DNA of 64,000 nt from positions 512,501-576,500 of the forward strand of contig JAJGOT010000418.1 of the NCBI GenBank assembly GCA_022457155.1, written 5' to 3'. The DNA is from Cladopsammia gracilis. Lineage: Eukaryota; Cnidaria; Anthozoa; Scleractinia; Dendrophylliidae. The notes under the pieces are model-generated. The model saw only the letters and a list, made by a program, of their open reading frames with translations. It had not been told where the DNA came from and made no database searches. The position numbers and the translations under genes were made by a program. Positions 1-11,477 of this stretch are shown here, one piece after another (the first letter of the stretch is position 1; every line of letters starts with the position of its first letter).

Positions 1-172
1 AATGGTGCTGGCTTTGCAATTACAGCCACTGTAACCTAAATTTGCACCCATAACCTTTTTATGCATTCATCATTGCTCAGTCAGAAACTGTGTATACATT
101 ATAAATGAACAAACAGCACCACAAAGAGGTACTGCTGTTTAATTATCAGCTGCTTTATTATCAGCTGCTTTT

Positions 173-1024
173 CAAAAGTACACTGTCCCATCAAAATAAC
201 ACTTTTTTGCTTGTCTTATTTCATTTTTATATTGCCAAATATCACCAATGCCATTCAATTGATTAAAAAGATTCTACAGAGCAAAACAGAAGCAGTAGTT
301 GGCCCTGGTGAAAATCCTCACAGGATCTTCAGGGATCTTTGAAGATCTTCAAAGACCTGTCAAAGATCCTTAAAAATAAAGATCTTTAAAGGATCCTCAC
401 AGGATCTTTGAAAGATCCTCAAAGATTCTTCATCTGCAATTTGTTGTAGAGTTTTTTACAAAGATTCTCAAGGAATTGATGAAGATCTGCAAAGGATCCT
501 AGCAAAATATCCTTGTGAGGATCTTTGCAAGGATCCTTTAAGATCCTCAAGAATTTATAATTAGGATCTTTCAAGGATCTTAATAAGATCCTTTGAAGGA
601 TCTTGCAAAGATCTTCAAGGATCCTTAAGGTTCTTGGCAGAGATCTTCAAGGATCTTTAAAGATTTTTGCAAAGATCTTCAAAGATCTTTATTAAGATCC
701 TCAGTAAGATCCTCGCAGATCCTCATGCAGATCTTTAAGGATGCTTAAAGATCCTTCAAATATTCTCACCAGGGGGAAGTAAGTTATAACATTGCATGGA
801 TGGAAGTGACGATTACAGTTCATGAAATTTGATTTAGTGAAATACTTTGTCTCATAGTTAATATTCTTTGTTATCATTACTTTTTTTCTTTTTTTTTTTT
901 CTTTCTTTTTTTTCTTCCTATTTCAAGATAACACTGAGCAAGCTATAAATAAGCAATTCAAGGTCCTGTCCATAATGATCATGAAAACACAATATATTTT
1001 AGCTGTGCGAGTGTCATCCCTTAA
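173..1024. mobile_element. TTAA-associated MITE, copy 1 (family with ends like AAAGGGACACTGTC), interrupted
   Basis: The outer parts match two other copies in this window (37233-37641 and 38204-38495) in the same order: a start near an AAAG..ACTGTCCC motif, a middle with GAGCAAAACAGAA, and an end with CATGAAAACACAATAT. The right end is followed by TTAA. The copy is split by a GATC-rich insertion at about 303-774. No protein is evident, so it is probably non-autonomous. The family assignment rests only on shared ends and internal blocks seen here. Confidence 0.6.
303..774. mobile_element. GATC-rich foldback element nested in a MITE
   Basis: About 28 GATC tetramers lie in roughly 470 bp, nearly all inside palindrome-like words such as AAGGATCCTT or AAAGATCTTT. 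The two ends are inverted copies of CCCTGGTGA. The related copy at 37233-37641 lacks this block at the matching place (after CAGTAGTT), so it is an insertion and not part of the host element. No coding potential is seen. Confidence 0.6.
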
Positions 1025-1087
1025 AATTTTTTCACGAGTGCATAGACCTGCATCAGTACTACTTGATTTATCTTCCTGTTACTGCAG

Positions 1088-4000
1088 CCTGTACCAGCAG
1101 GACAGCAACCTGGCTTCTGGGCCATACCGTCAGGATCCAACCAAGCTGCAGCTGGTACAACAGTCACCATGCCATATGCTGGTGCTACTGCCGCTCGAAA
1201 CCAAGCTCAAGCTTTGCAGGTACATTACTCGCAGTTGTGTAAAAGATATTATTTTTTATTGATGTGTATGATAAAATTTTATCAGAGCATTCATTTACAT
1301 CAAAATTAAAAATATCTAAGTGAGGTTTATGGTTAATGCAGATTGAGTTAACTTTGTGATTGTGCTTAAAAAAAATACTCAACATTAAAGACTATATAAT
1401 ACATAATGACTATATAATCAAAATGACTATATAATACATAATGACTATATAATACATAATTGTAAGTCTAATTGCAAATGTAAATAGGTTGTTGTAGTTT
1501 TGGTTCATAATCAAAGATTCACACAGCAATATGCAACTAGCATGCTTTTTATTGCAAGCACCAGGAGAGTGTTCACGCACAATGCAAAAAGGCTATTTCA
1601 TTTCATTTTGATATCCTAGATTCTTGAACCTAATGGCAGAAATATAGCTGCGCTGTTCTGTTCAGTCGCTTTTCTCAACTTTAGTGTTGGATATTAGCAC
1701 CTACCTGCTCACCTGTGTGAGTGTCAGAGCTGTCGGGCGAGTTCAAATTATCGATCATTTGCCCATTTGGCGAGTTTAACTTTCATATGACTCACACTAC
1801 TTGTTACTTTTCATTTTGGCAGCAAAACTTACCAGTTCTATTTGACATGTTTTTATCTCCCGAACGGCCGACGTCAGAGGGTAACATTGCACTGTTGCCC
1901 GCTAGCGCATGTGATCAGACCGTGACAAAAGGTTGCATGATTATGATGGATCGAGTGCTCGGGGCGTTTTTCAAACTGTCTTGTGTTGTGTTTTTTTTGT
2001 GTTGCTATATAACAACTCCTCGAGATTCTCGGGAAATAAAATTCACTGTTTCCCTAAGGACCAGTCATTAAGTGTTTAGTGTTTTACGACTTTTTTAATA
2101 CTGTACTTGGAATGTTTGCACACATGTTTCACAAATGGCGGCACCAAAAAGTCTCTACCTGACTGTACTCTGTCTGGAAACACCGCTGGTTCATCAGATT
2201 AATTTCAGATCCGTTGTGAAAGGAACAGCATAGATCACTAATCCGTAAATCTGGATTTGGATTCTTTGGATTTCAAATCCATTGGATCCTTTTTCAAAAA
2301 GGATTCGCCAGATCACAAATCCAGATTTGGATTTGCCAAAAGGAACACCGAAAGGAACACACCCAAAGTTTATCTCAAACAACGTGGCTAGTATTGTGCT
2401 ACAGAGATTCCCAGCTTGTAGTGAGGAAAATAGAGATCACAACTACTTGTATTTTATAAGAAGTAGTACATGTAGGATTATCATCATCATTATCATCACG
2501 AAGAAGAAAAATAAGAAAAAGCAAATAAGATTTAATAAGCAATTACCATACAATTCAAATCATTTCCTATAGAAGGGGCCAAGAATGATGTGTCTTAGTT
2601 TGGGTTTAATCTACAAAATGACGTGACTTGGGCATAAACATAATTAATGGTAATTTACTTGTAAATTAGAGTTAACTACTCGGAGCGTTTTCGTGAATGT
2701 ATATGTACTCTTTTATTCATTCAGGCATTCATGACAGCTCACTTAGTATTATCTTATTTATGGCTGTCAACTTTTGAACTGTATCACGCGAGACATTCCA
2801 CTCAACCAGACTGAACTGCTCTTTGAGTTTAATAAGTATGCGCTGTTATCTTTGTGTAATCAATACAAGTTATGCCTTATCGGGCCTCACATGCTAGTTT
2901 GCATGCTTTGTTATACTGTGCCATTTATAGTGCATTGTTTGTGGTCTGTAATCGATACAAAGTTATGCCTTATCAAGCTTTTATACATAGCCGCGTGTTC
3001 GCGTGTTTTCTCTCCTTGTACAGCACCTTGTGTTGCCGTGAGTTCACCATTTGCTATCTCAGTTTACTGTGTTCTATTTTTCTCCCACCTCACCCCCCCT
3101 ATCAATAAAGCTGGACTACGGGCTTGGGTGCACACCTGCCACTTAGCGTTGCACGTAGCAGGCTGGGTGGGACCCTGACCCCACCTTAGCCTTACACTAG
3201 CCGGGTGTGGCATGCGCCACACTCGTTGGCTCATCCCTTAGTTTTAGCCGGGTGTGGCATGCGCCACACTCGTTGGCTCATCCCATAGTTTTTATTGCAT
3301 TTTACCAGGTGTGGGATGCCCCACACTTGTTGGCTCATCCATTACCGGCGGGGTGTGTTGCTGCCACCCCCTTTATATTACCATTGCAGGGTGTGTCGCT
3401 ACCACCCTTAGTTTAGTCCAGGGTGCACCCAACAACCATGGTCCCATTTACTGCCAAAACATTGTGTGGTTCTCTTGTGTATTTACTTATAAGCGGGAAA
3501 GTTGTTAGTGGTAATTTACTTGTAAATTAGAGTTAACTACTCGGAGCGTTTTCGTGAATGTATATGTACTCTTTTATTCATTCAGGCATTCATGACAGCT
3601 CACTTAGTATTATCTTATTTATGGCTGTCAACTTTTGAACTGTATCACGCGAGACATTCCACTCAACCAGACTGAACTGCTCTTTGAGTTTAATAAGTAT
3701 GCGCTGTTATCTTTGTGTAATCAATACAAGTTATGCCTTATCGGGCCTCACATGCTAGTTTGCATGCTTTGTTATACTGTGCCATTTATAGTGCATTGTT
3801 TGTGGTCTGTAATCGATACAAAGTTATGCCTTATCAAGCTTTTATACATAGCCGCGTGTTCGCGTGTTTTCTCTCCTTGTACAGCACCTTGTGTTGCCGT
3901 GAGTTCACCATTTGCTATCTCAGTTTACTGTGTTCTATTTTTCTCCCACCTCACCCCCCCTATCAATAAAGCTGGACTACGGGCTTGGGTGCACACCTGC

Positions 4001-4566
4001 CACTTAGCGTTGCACGTAGCAGGCTGGGTGGGACCCTGACCCCACCTTAGCCTTACACTAGCCGGGTGTGGCATGCGCCACACTCGTTGGCTCATCCCTT
4101 AGTTTTAGCCGGGTGTGGCATGCGCCACACTCGTTGGCTCATCCCATAGTTTTTATTGCATTTTACCAGGTGTGGGATGCCCCACACTTGTTGGCTCATC
4201 CATTACCGGCGGGGTGTGTTGCTGCCACCCCCTTTATATTACCATTGCAGGGTGTGTCGCTACCACCCTTAGTTTAGTCCAGGGTGCACCCAACAACCAT
4301 GGTCCCATTTACTGCCAAAACATTGTGTGGTTCTCTTGTGTATTTACTTATAAGCGGGAAAGTTGTTAACCTTTAATTTTATAAATTTTTATACAAAATG
4401 GTTGAATGTATTCTGAGGATTTTTTAACTTCTTTTAACAGCAAGCAATGAAGCAGCAAGAGAGGCCTCCACCATATACATACACACAGACGGGAAATGCT
4501 CCACCATCAGTGTCTGCCAGTGGTGCCGCTACTTCTGATGATGTGCCTGCGCCTGTGGCTGTATAA
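1088..4566 (+). CDS. 3' end of an unrecognised gene (last two exons, proline/glutamine-rich C-terminus)
   Basis: Two exons join in frame: 1088-1219 (after TGCAG, before GTACAT) and 4441-4566 (after TTTTAACAG), ending in TAA at 4564-4566. The 85 residues visible are rich in A, Q, P and T. They include GFWAIPSG, an AQALQQAMKQQ stretch that crosses the junction, and an RPPPYTY motif resembling a PPxY WW-domain ligand. The upstream exons lie outside the window or were not recognised. A variant polyadenylation signal (ATTAAA) follows near 4575. I do not recognise the family, so no function is assigned. The intron holds the 861-bp tandem repeats. Confidence 0.55.
1388..1461. repeat. Short tandem repeat, GACTATATAATACATAAT unit
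   Basis: About four imperfect copies of an 18-bp AT-rich unit lie in the intron of the unrecognised plus-strand gene. The period is clear by eye. Confidence 0.7.
2648..3508 (+). repeat. 861-bp LTR-like unit, copy 1
   Basis: This unit is repeated immediately downstream at 3509-4369 with no visible difference except the last base. It begins TGGTAATTTAC. About 450 bp in, it carries a CAATAAAGC polyadenylation-like signal after a C-rich stretch, as in the R region of LTRs. Downstream come several short hairpins with GTGTGG stems. The unit pair is bounded by TTAA on both outer sides and by TTAG at the internal junction. No primer-binding site or internal retroelement genes are present. It could be an LTR-LTR product, another repeat duplicated in tandem, or an assembly duplication. 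Confidence 0.6.
3203..3330 (+). other. Series of three related stem-loops inside the 861-bp unit
   Basis: Hairpins at 3205-3222, 3252-3269 and 3309-3326 each have a 7-bp stem and an ATGC loop. The first two are GTGTGGC-ATGC-GCCACAC. The third is GTGTGGG-ATGC-CCCACAC, a paired C:G to G:C change that keeps the stem. Each is followed by TYGTTGGCTCATCC. Two looser GGGTG/CACCC hairpins follow to about 3430. The same set recurs 861 bp downstream. Confidence 0.7.
3509..4369 (+). repeat. 861-bp LTR-like unit, copy 2
   Basis: This is the second tandem copy, offset by exactly 861 bp. All overlapping open frames are identical to those of copy 1, which implies very recent duplication or gene conversion, or a false duplication in the assembly. 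It ends GTTG then TTAA at 4366-4369. Confidence 0.7.
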
Positions 4567-4872
4567 ATACATCTGAATTAAAACGAGTAAACAGGACGGG
4601 GCTTGCTTTACTGCCTGCCTCCCATAAACTAGTTTTTTTATTTGTTGTGTGCATTTGTGTACCATTTGATTTAAATATAAAGGCTGTTAGGCCACTAGTT
4701 TATTATTTTTAAAATGATTTTTAAGTTGCTGATATGCTTTTGTCTAAAGGAGGTCATTTGAGTGAAAGCTAACATGATGCCAACAGCCTTGTTGTTGCTT
4801 AAAATAATGGCAAGGAGAAACCCACAGCACAAGGCTGTCAAAATGCTCCAGGAAAACCTCATGATCACGTCA

Positions 4873-4975
4873 ACATGTGTCACATGTCATTGCATGTCAC
4901 AGTCATCGCACGCCACATGTCATTGCATGACACACTTCACACTCATGTCACATGTCATCACATGTCACCTGACAA
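4873..4975. repeat. CATGTCA / ACATGTCATTGCATG short repeat cluster
   Basis: About eight imperfect copies of a CATGTCA or CACATGTCAT word lie within 100 bp, several of them internally palindromic (ACATGT, TGCATG). It is not coding. Confidence 0.55.
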
Positions 4976-6275
4976 AATATTCAACAATTCATGGAGTGGT
5001 TGAGCAGCCTTGTCCTGGGGTTCTTGATCACACCACTATTTTTTATGAGAAGACCTTAGGGACAAGGTTGAGTGAAAGTGGGAGTTAAAGATATAGCAGG
5101 TTGAACTGTGTTGCGTGTATGCAGTGTCAACTCAAAAGGAAATAGTTTTCTGCTCAGGAAAGGAAGATGCTGAAGATTTGACACTAACTTTCTTGATAGT
5201 GCCGTAAGACTAAGTACTAGTGAGGCGTGGGTGGCATTAAAGATTAGTTGAACATTGATCACAGTAATTATAAAAGTAACTTATAGGTTCCTGGCCTTGA
5301 TGTTTGTATATTACGGTAATGTATTTTATGAGTAAATGGTGTAATAGATATAGAATTGATTGATTAGAAATAGTTTAGAACTAGAATGCATTTGGTATAA
5401 TTAGACATTTGAGAATTTGAATTAGTTTTTATTGTCAATATAAGCTGTAATTGTCTTGTACGCCCTGCATTATATCAAGGAAGCTATAGACTAGTGTATC
5501 CAAAAGATAGTAACTGCTGCGGTAAATTTGTTGTAACAATGCTGTTTTATCGTCTCGCTGGTATTACTGAATTTTCTCTTTCGTTTTTTGAGGGGAAGCA
5601 AAGCAAATGTAACCGGGATGAATTGACGAAAATTCCAGCTAATAAGACTAATTTTGTTTTGTAATTCACGCATCAAGTTCCTGCAATGTCTGTAGAATAT
5701 TGTTGAGTAAAGGATGCGTTCACCACGAGGAAGGTGTGAAAATTTAGGTTAATTACTGTGTGTTCGCGTCTCCCAAGCTCAGCTCAGGTTTCGCGTCCCC
5801 AAGTGCTCAGCTCAGCTCAGTCTCATCGACCCCTGTCGGAGTGATTTCAAAATAAATTTGTCTTTTATTCCGTACAATCTTCGAAAATCTTTGCCATTCA
5901 ACGGTCCTATCACCATGCCTCGCAGTCCCCGCTCAACTCGTAGTAGTCTTCGACACTTCAGTTCCGATTTCGACTCGGACATGTTGGACCAAAATACTGT
6001 ATATTTACAAATCTCGCAGCCAACACTGCGCTTGAAGCAGCAAGCGAGGCTATTGTTCGTGGCGCAGTGCATTCTGGCCCAAAATGTGTTCGTGACGCAG
6101 TGAATTCTGGTAAAAAGCGATCAAATCGAGATTTTTCCTAGCTTATATTTTTTTCTCATATATTTCTCTTAAATCCTGATTATGTTGCTGCTCACTCGCT
6201 ACGCTCGTTCCGCAGCAATGAGTCTCAGTGGCATTAAATGTGTCGCCCTCTCTCGTCACAATCTGTTTGTTTCCT

Positions 6276-6319
6276 GGTTAACCCCCGGGAGAGGGGGGGG
6301 GGTACCCCGGGGGTTAACC
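6276..6319. repeat. Perfect 14-bp inverted repeat with G-rich loop
   Basis: GGTTAACCCCCGGG at 6276-6289 is the exact reverse complement of 6306-6319. The 16-base loop includes a run of ten Gs. It may be the tip of a foldback element or a stable hairpin. No adjacent gene explains it as a terminator. Confidence 0.75.
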
Positions 6320-7407
6320 CTTTTAACTGGTGAATATGCGAAGATTTGAACGAGATATAGCAGTAGCACAATGGCGATGGTGTTGGAGGGAGAGGGGGGT
6401 GGGGAGGTTGGACGCAGGGGTGGGGTGGTTGGACACAGGGGGTGAGGTGGTCGGTGAAGCAAAACATCTAAGAGAGGGGAGGATACAAATGTTTTTGTAT
6501 TCACAAGTTGGCTCATAGGAGCCTTTGAATCTTCAAGAGTTAACCATGAATAATAATAAAAATGTCATTTGTTTTCTTTTATAACACATGTAGTCTGTTT
6601 CAGGTGTTTAGATAGTAGAGACGGAAGGTTAGGTGGTGCGCGACGGGAAAATATTGCGAGTGCGGACAGGCATGAAAGAGAGCGCACCCCCCTCTTCCAA
6701 GTCTCACCTCGTTTTCCCCCGATTGCGCGCCTGTTTTAGCTCCTCCCTGGCTCCACAATCTTGACGCCTGTGACAGGCTATAAGACATGATGAGAATTCT
6801 GTTTATATTTTTTTTACAAACATCGTGTACAAAGGCTGATATTATGTTCTGTAAGTGTTGATTGTTATTTAGGCAGTACATATGTACAGCACTGTTTTAT
6901 TACAGTCTATTTAGAGGGCAGGCCCCATAAAACTATGCATAGTAATGTTTTAAACATTACACTGTAACTGCTAAGTAGAGAAAAAGAACATAGTAATTAA
7001 AAGTGCTGTTAAACAGTAAAGCCATTGTTTTGTTATTACTCTGTATCTGTCTCATAGTTTCTTCACATCCAACTGGGAGAATAAACCATCCGTTCCAAAC
7101 TTTAGATTATCACGCATTTTAATTGTCACAGATGTCCTCTCTACTGGTCAGCAACAGTGAAGAACAAGAGCTCTGGGACAATGGCTGGTTGAAAACTTCA
7201 TAGTACAATATATTATTATACTATGATTGTGAAAATCCCTAAAATAAAAATATCATTGGCGAGTTGATATAAAAGAAGGCAGCCTGAAAAATATCTTAAC
7301 CTGGCAAACGCATGACCTGCAGGTTAGTAATTTTGATTGCTTAGAAGTTGAAACTTTATTTCGCTTTCCAGTTTAAGTGCAAACTACCTTGACACTTAAA
7401 TAAAGTG

Positions 7408-7483
<76 letters not shown>
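7408..7483. repeat. ATT trinucleotide microsatellite
   Basis: About 25 uninterrupted ATT units follow an AATAAAGTG motif. That arrangement often marks the 3' tail of a LINE or SINE copy, but the upstream body was not recognised. Confidence 0.9.
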
Positions 7484-7484
<1 letters not shown>

Positions 7485-7875
7485 ACTATAAAATTAACTG
7501 GCATGCTGCTTATTTGCATCAGGCTATGATTGTCTTGGATGACTTACTGCCTCGACAAAACCTGGGGAATATCTGAAGCATTGCGTAACCGACCTCGGTA
7601 AATTCTCATGTGTTTCCGTTACTCGTCGGTACAACTTCGTAATTCTCAAGAGACCCCTGTCAAGAGACCAGCTTCGTAGTTTGAATGGGTTATGTCGTAG
7701 GCAGTCTTGCAACAAGTGGTTTATTTTTAGTTTTACGTGATATTTTAGCTTGACGTTGCTTTGTACTTATACACGTTTGTTGAATCAAAGGGCTCTAAGA
7801 ACCATCTCGTGAATACGAAGCAACGTAAGGCTTAGTCCACAGATCGGTTTAAATTCTCCGTACAGAGTTTGGTAG

Positions 7876-7997
7876 TTTCTTGGTGTTGCGGATGGTGTGA
7901 TCACCAAATGACGTAAAACAAAAGATTCAAAGGACGCAATACCCACACCGCAACACAAAAGTTAACCAACAATGGCTTCCGCAACACCAAGAAACAC
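7876..7997. repeat. Inverted repeat pair (TTTCTTGGTGTTGCGGA)
   Basis: The left arm near 7876-7893 and the right arm near 7978-7996 are reverse complements over about 17 bp, giving a foldback of about 120 bp. A second inverted pair (ATCTCGTGAATACG near 7804 and its complement near 8333) encloses it. This looks like the inside of an old foldback element. Confidence 0.5.
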
Positions 7998-9411
7998 TCC
8001 AGAGTTTAAAGTCAAAGAATTGAAGAGGAAAACGACCAATACATCTTAGCGTGACATTAATATGCATTGTATGAAACAAGACTGTCCAGACAACTGAATG
8101 ACGTAATACACTGGGAATTAAAACGGAGTACATCTGAGTGCTTGGCCGAGTAAAAATTTGCATAATTGTCCTGGTACACTGTAGGATTATGTGTCAAGAT
8201 TGTAAAATACGTCTTGCACAGAGCACGTGTAGATTAGACTGATGCTTTATTCAATACCATCATACTATTTTATTACACTTCCGGTGACGTAAGTCATGAA
8301 CACTACATCACTATCTCGTTCAATGCTTCGCGTATTCACGAGATAAAACGAGTTGTGCTGGTCTGTACTGGTCTGTGCTGGTCTACTCCAGATACCACGC
8401 AGCTCTTTACAACCTCTAATTTCATTGGACCTGTATATCACGCAGCTCTTTTGTTTTCAGGGCTAGGGTCCATTGTGTTGTTTGTTCTATTATTTTCTTA
8501 TCAAATCAGAGAAGACCTTGTAAGAGCTGCGTACTGCTCCGTCTACTTGATGAAGGCAAGGCCGGGGACGTTGGATAGTCAGGGCGGACGCCACCTATAT
8601 CTGGTATGGCTTTAGCTTGACGTAATAGTTGCTTTGTAACTATAAAGGTTTTGAAAGTTAGAAGTATAGATTATTTTTGACTTGATTTCGATGCCGATCA
8701 AGCGATCGCTGTGTTGATTTTTGTTGTTAAATTATTTAATATTTTGACACAGTTTCTAGCAAAAAGTACCTGTAGCAAAACCTAAAGGAAAAAATAATAA
8801 GAGTGAAGAAGATAATCTGTCTACCCCTACAAAATTGTAACGGTTGGCCCCTAATAGTGCAGCGTTTTGAACCGTCTGTAAAATAATATAATATTGTAGA
8901 CCCGACATTTTGAATCCACTATCCAGAGTATTTCGATTTCCAGAAAATCAGCTATATTGATTGAAAATCAACGTTTAAATCAATGGACTAGAAAAGTGCA
9001 CATATCAAAGAAACGTTCCACAAGAAATAAATTTAATAGCAAAGAGAATTCATCAGTTTCAGACCGGCATGCCATTTAAAATTCACCCAGGGGGTTAATA
9101 AAAATTCTCCCCTCCCGGATTACAAAATGAAACTTGCTAGGTTAATTCGACAAAAAAGCACTGCATCCGAAATGCAAAAATATGATGTTCTTTTCTCGAA
9201 GTACTGTTTTGAATGCATTATTGAATGTATTGAATGTGTTATATCTTGTTGAATGCAAACTTTGTCATCACGTACTTTTCTTTATTTGCGCTCTCATCAC
9301 TGAAAAACGTTGTTTATCGCAAAATCTTTGACCTTTGTTGTCATAGGTAAAATAACTTCTGACAATTATAATCTCAGCCACCATTTGGACGTTGAGCGAT
9401 CGTTTAATTTA

Positions 9412-9555
9412 TAGGGAAGATATCAATGACGTCACCAATTGTTATCAATGTGCCAACCAGAGCCTTATTGGCTGCCGAAACAAAGGGTTCTTTTGTTCCA
9501 GTGGTTGGCACATTTGAATAACAAAAAGAATGTTTGTAAACAGATACCATCCCTA
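9412..9555 (-). mobile_element. Short foldback MITE, copy 1 (TTTGTTATTCAAATGTGCCAAC family)
   Basis: The reverse complement matches 24519-24682 block by block: GTTTACAAACATT, TTGTTATTCAAAT, TGCCAAC, CAGCCAATA, GTTGGCACATT and ATAACAAT. Both copies have inverted ends containing GATAT. Non-autonomous, no coding. Confidence 0.6.
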
Positions 9556-9701
9556 TACGGTTGATAATTTGGCGATTCAGTTTAGAGCCTGTTTTTTTTT
9601 TTTGTTTTGTTTTGGTAAACATGTCTTTTTGCACTAAATGCTGAATTCAAGTGGATTTAGGAACGTTTGTGTGTGATGGCCCGAATAAGAATATTCACGA
9701 G

Positions 9702-10471
9702 TTAAGGTAGCTCTCAACAGTTTCCAGCACTTTCCGAGACTTAGATTTTGATGGATCATTAAAACCACTCTTTATCAGTTGATGCTACAATCATGATATC
9801 AAACGAATGCCAAATGATTGGTGAACACGTTATCATTTTTGTGACACTATATGTTACTATAGCAACAGTATAACGTGCTGAAATCACCCTTAATTTTAGC
9901 TTTAAGTGTTAAGTAATGTTCCACATAAGAACGACAGTAAACTTCATTGTTCTGCGGCATTGGCTCTTTCCCACATAGAATATCTTTGATTTCAAGAATA
10001 GAGGAGGAGCTGATGGTTAATAATTATATTTCATTATAAAAATAAAATCCATTTGCGTCAAATAAATTTTAGGAAATGTTCGTGCTTAACCAATCAGAAT
10101 AGCAGAAGACAATAGCTAATAATTTTGCTTCTTTGATGAAGTTCCCCAAATATAATTATTATATCTTTTAAAAATTGTATGTTGTGCGATTGGGTCTCAA
10201 ATTACTTGAAACCTTAAAAAAATTAGACAAAATGCACCTTGAACCTTAACTTTTTAGCGGTTTTTGAGTATAGGCCAATGAGATCACTAGTTGTAACAAT
10301 GAAAGTACTTGACATTCTAGCGCTATCCTTCTTATGCGAATCATTACTTAATAACTCAAAATGACTCGGTGAACTCCATATTTTAATTTTCGAATTTTGA
10401 TCAGTAGGATAAGACGCAACTTTTGGCAAAGTTTTAAAAAATTCTGTAGGTGGGGTTCAGAGCCACCTTAA
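9702..10471. mobile_element. TTAA-flanked element with TTAAGGTRGCTCT ends
   Basis: It starts TTAAGGTAGCTCT at 9702 and ends in the inverse (AGAGCCACCTTAA) at 10459-10471, so TTAA and about 9 bp are inverted at the termini. It is about 770 bp long with no recognisable protein. A weakly similar stretch lies at 54596-54900. TTAA targets are typical of piggyBac-type insertion, but the superfamily is not proven here. Confidence 0.5.
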
Positions 10472-10490
10472 ATTTTCGAAAATTTAAGGT
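10465..10490. repeat. Perfect 26-bp palindrome
   Basis: The sequence reads ACCTTAAATTTTC followed directly by its exact reverse complement, with no spacer. It overlaps the right end of the TTAA element and may be a junction of two oppositely oriented element ends. Confidence 0.85.
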
Positions 10491-11140
10491 CAAACCAAAC
10501 AAAAATTTGAAAAGAATACCCACTCAAAACAACGTAAACTTGTCAAAGTCGTACAAAAGAGGCTTGGTTGTGCATTTTCATTTTCATGTGAAAATTAATT
10601 GGTGCATTTGTGTATGGCCATGAATACAAATAAGAACCTGACTTGAGTTTATTTGAAATAAGATTTATTGATTTATCTCCTCGCAGGGCAAAACTATTTA
10701 TTTAATCGAGTATTGATTTCAGTCTAGACTTGAAAACCTTAAAAATCTTAAAAATCCTACTGCGCACGCAAATCCAGTCTCAACGCCATGCTACGTCATG
10801 TACAAGCGCGCGCAAAAGAAGAAATCTAAACACATAAAGGGCTGGGAGCTGTTGTGTTAACTTTACTTAGATTTATCTTGCTTCGATGATCGTATCTTCT
10901 TCCATTAAACTTGCCTCCTTCACTTCTGAAGATTTTCCAATTCCAATTCCAATTCTCGACAGATTGTGGAAAAATGAACAAAAAATCAATGCAGGTAGTC
11001 TCATACAAAATTTGGCATATTATCTGATCTCTGAAACTAAGTCGGTGACCCTCTAATGTTTACATTTCTGACTGATAACTCGTTACCGAGCTGTAGCAAA
11101 AGTTTTGTTTTTAAAAAAATCAATGCTACAAGATCTTCAT

Positions 11141-11165
11141 GCGAACATCCTTTACGGATGTTCGC
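11141..11165. repeat. Perfect 10-bp stem hairpin
   Basis: GCGAACATCC at 11141-11150 pairs with GGATGTTCGC at 11156-11165 around a 5-base loop (TTTAC). A run of As follows. It lies just beyond the presumed ACOX1 polyadenylation site, on which it has no demonstrated role. Confidence 0.7.
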
Positions 11166-11477
11166 TTAAAAATGTTGTATAGTTAAACTGGTTTTAAACA
11201 GGTTTATTTTAACCTTACTATGATAGTTGGAGTAAAATCTTCACTGAATGGAACGTTATTATAATTTCCATTACATTTAAAAGTTTTCGCAATAGAGGCT
11301 AAGAAAACTTGGTTAACTAAAAATGATAAAAATCACAAGTTGTATGATTTGGGGAGGTATTTGCCAATCAATAGAAAATATTCTTTAATTAGAGATGTCA
11401 TGCCAGCGTGACAATTTGGCAGTCGATGCAAAACAAGATACAGTAGTATTTTGATAAAATGCCATCTTTCACTGTAA

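Larger units (their letters stand above)
4567..11477. other. Intergenic region between the plus-strand gene end and ACOX1
   Basis: No convincing gene was found in this stretch of about 6.9 kb. It holds a CATGTCA-rich cluster, a G-rich hairpin, an ATT microsatellite, foldback elements and a TTAA-flanked element, listed separately. Short open frames here (for example 5858-6103 and 8355-8615) have no recognisable domains. A single AATAAA on the minus strand at 11203-11208 is a plausible polyadenylation signal for ACOX1, about 270 bases past its stop. Confidence 0.6.

Noticed and set aside
975..1262. 95-residue frame over the first visible exon
   Set aside because: It is in a different frame from the exon that splices to 4441 and crosses a MITE end; the spliced reading is better supported.
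2774..3178. 134-residue frame, duplicated at 3635-4039, as a possible gene
   Set aside because: It has no domain, it is Cys- and Leu-rich like random translation, and it lies within the LTR-like repeat over a polyadenylation-like signal.
5858..6103. 81-residue frame rich in Arg and Ser
   Set aside because: It has no recognisable domain, splice context or promoter. The surrounding GCTCAGCTCAG repeats suggest element-derived sequence.
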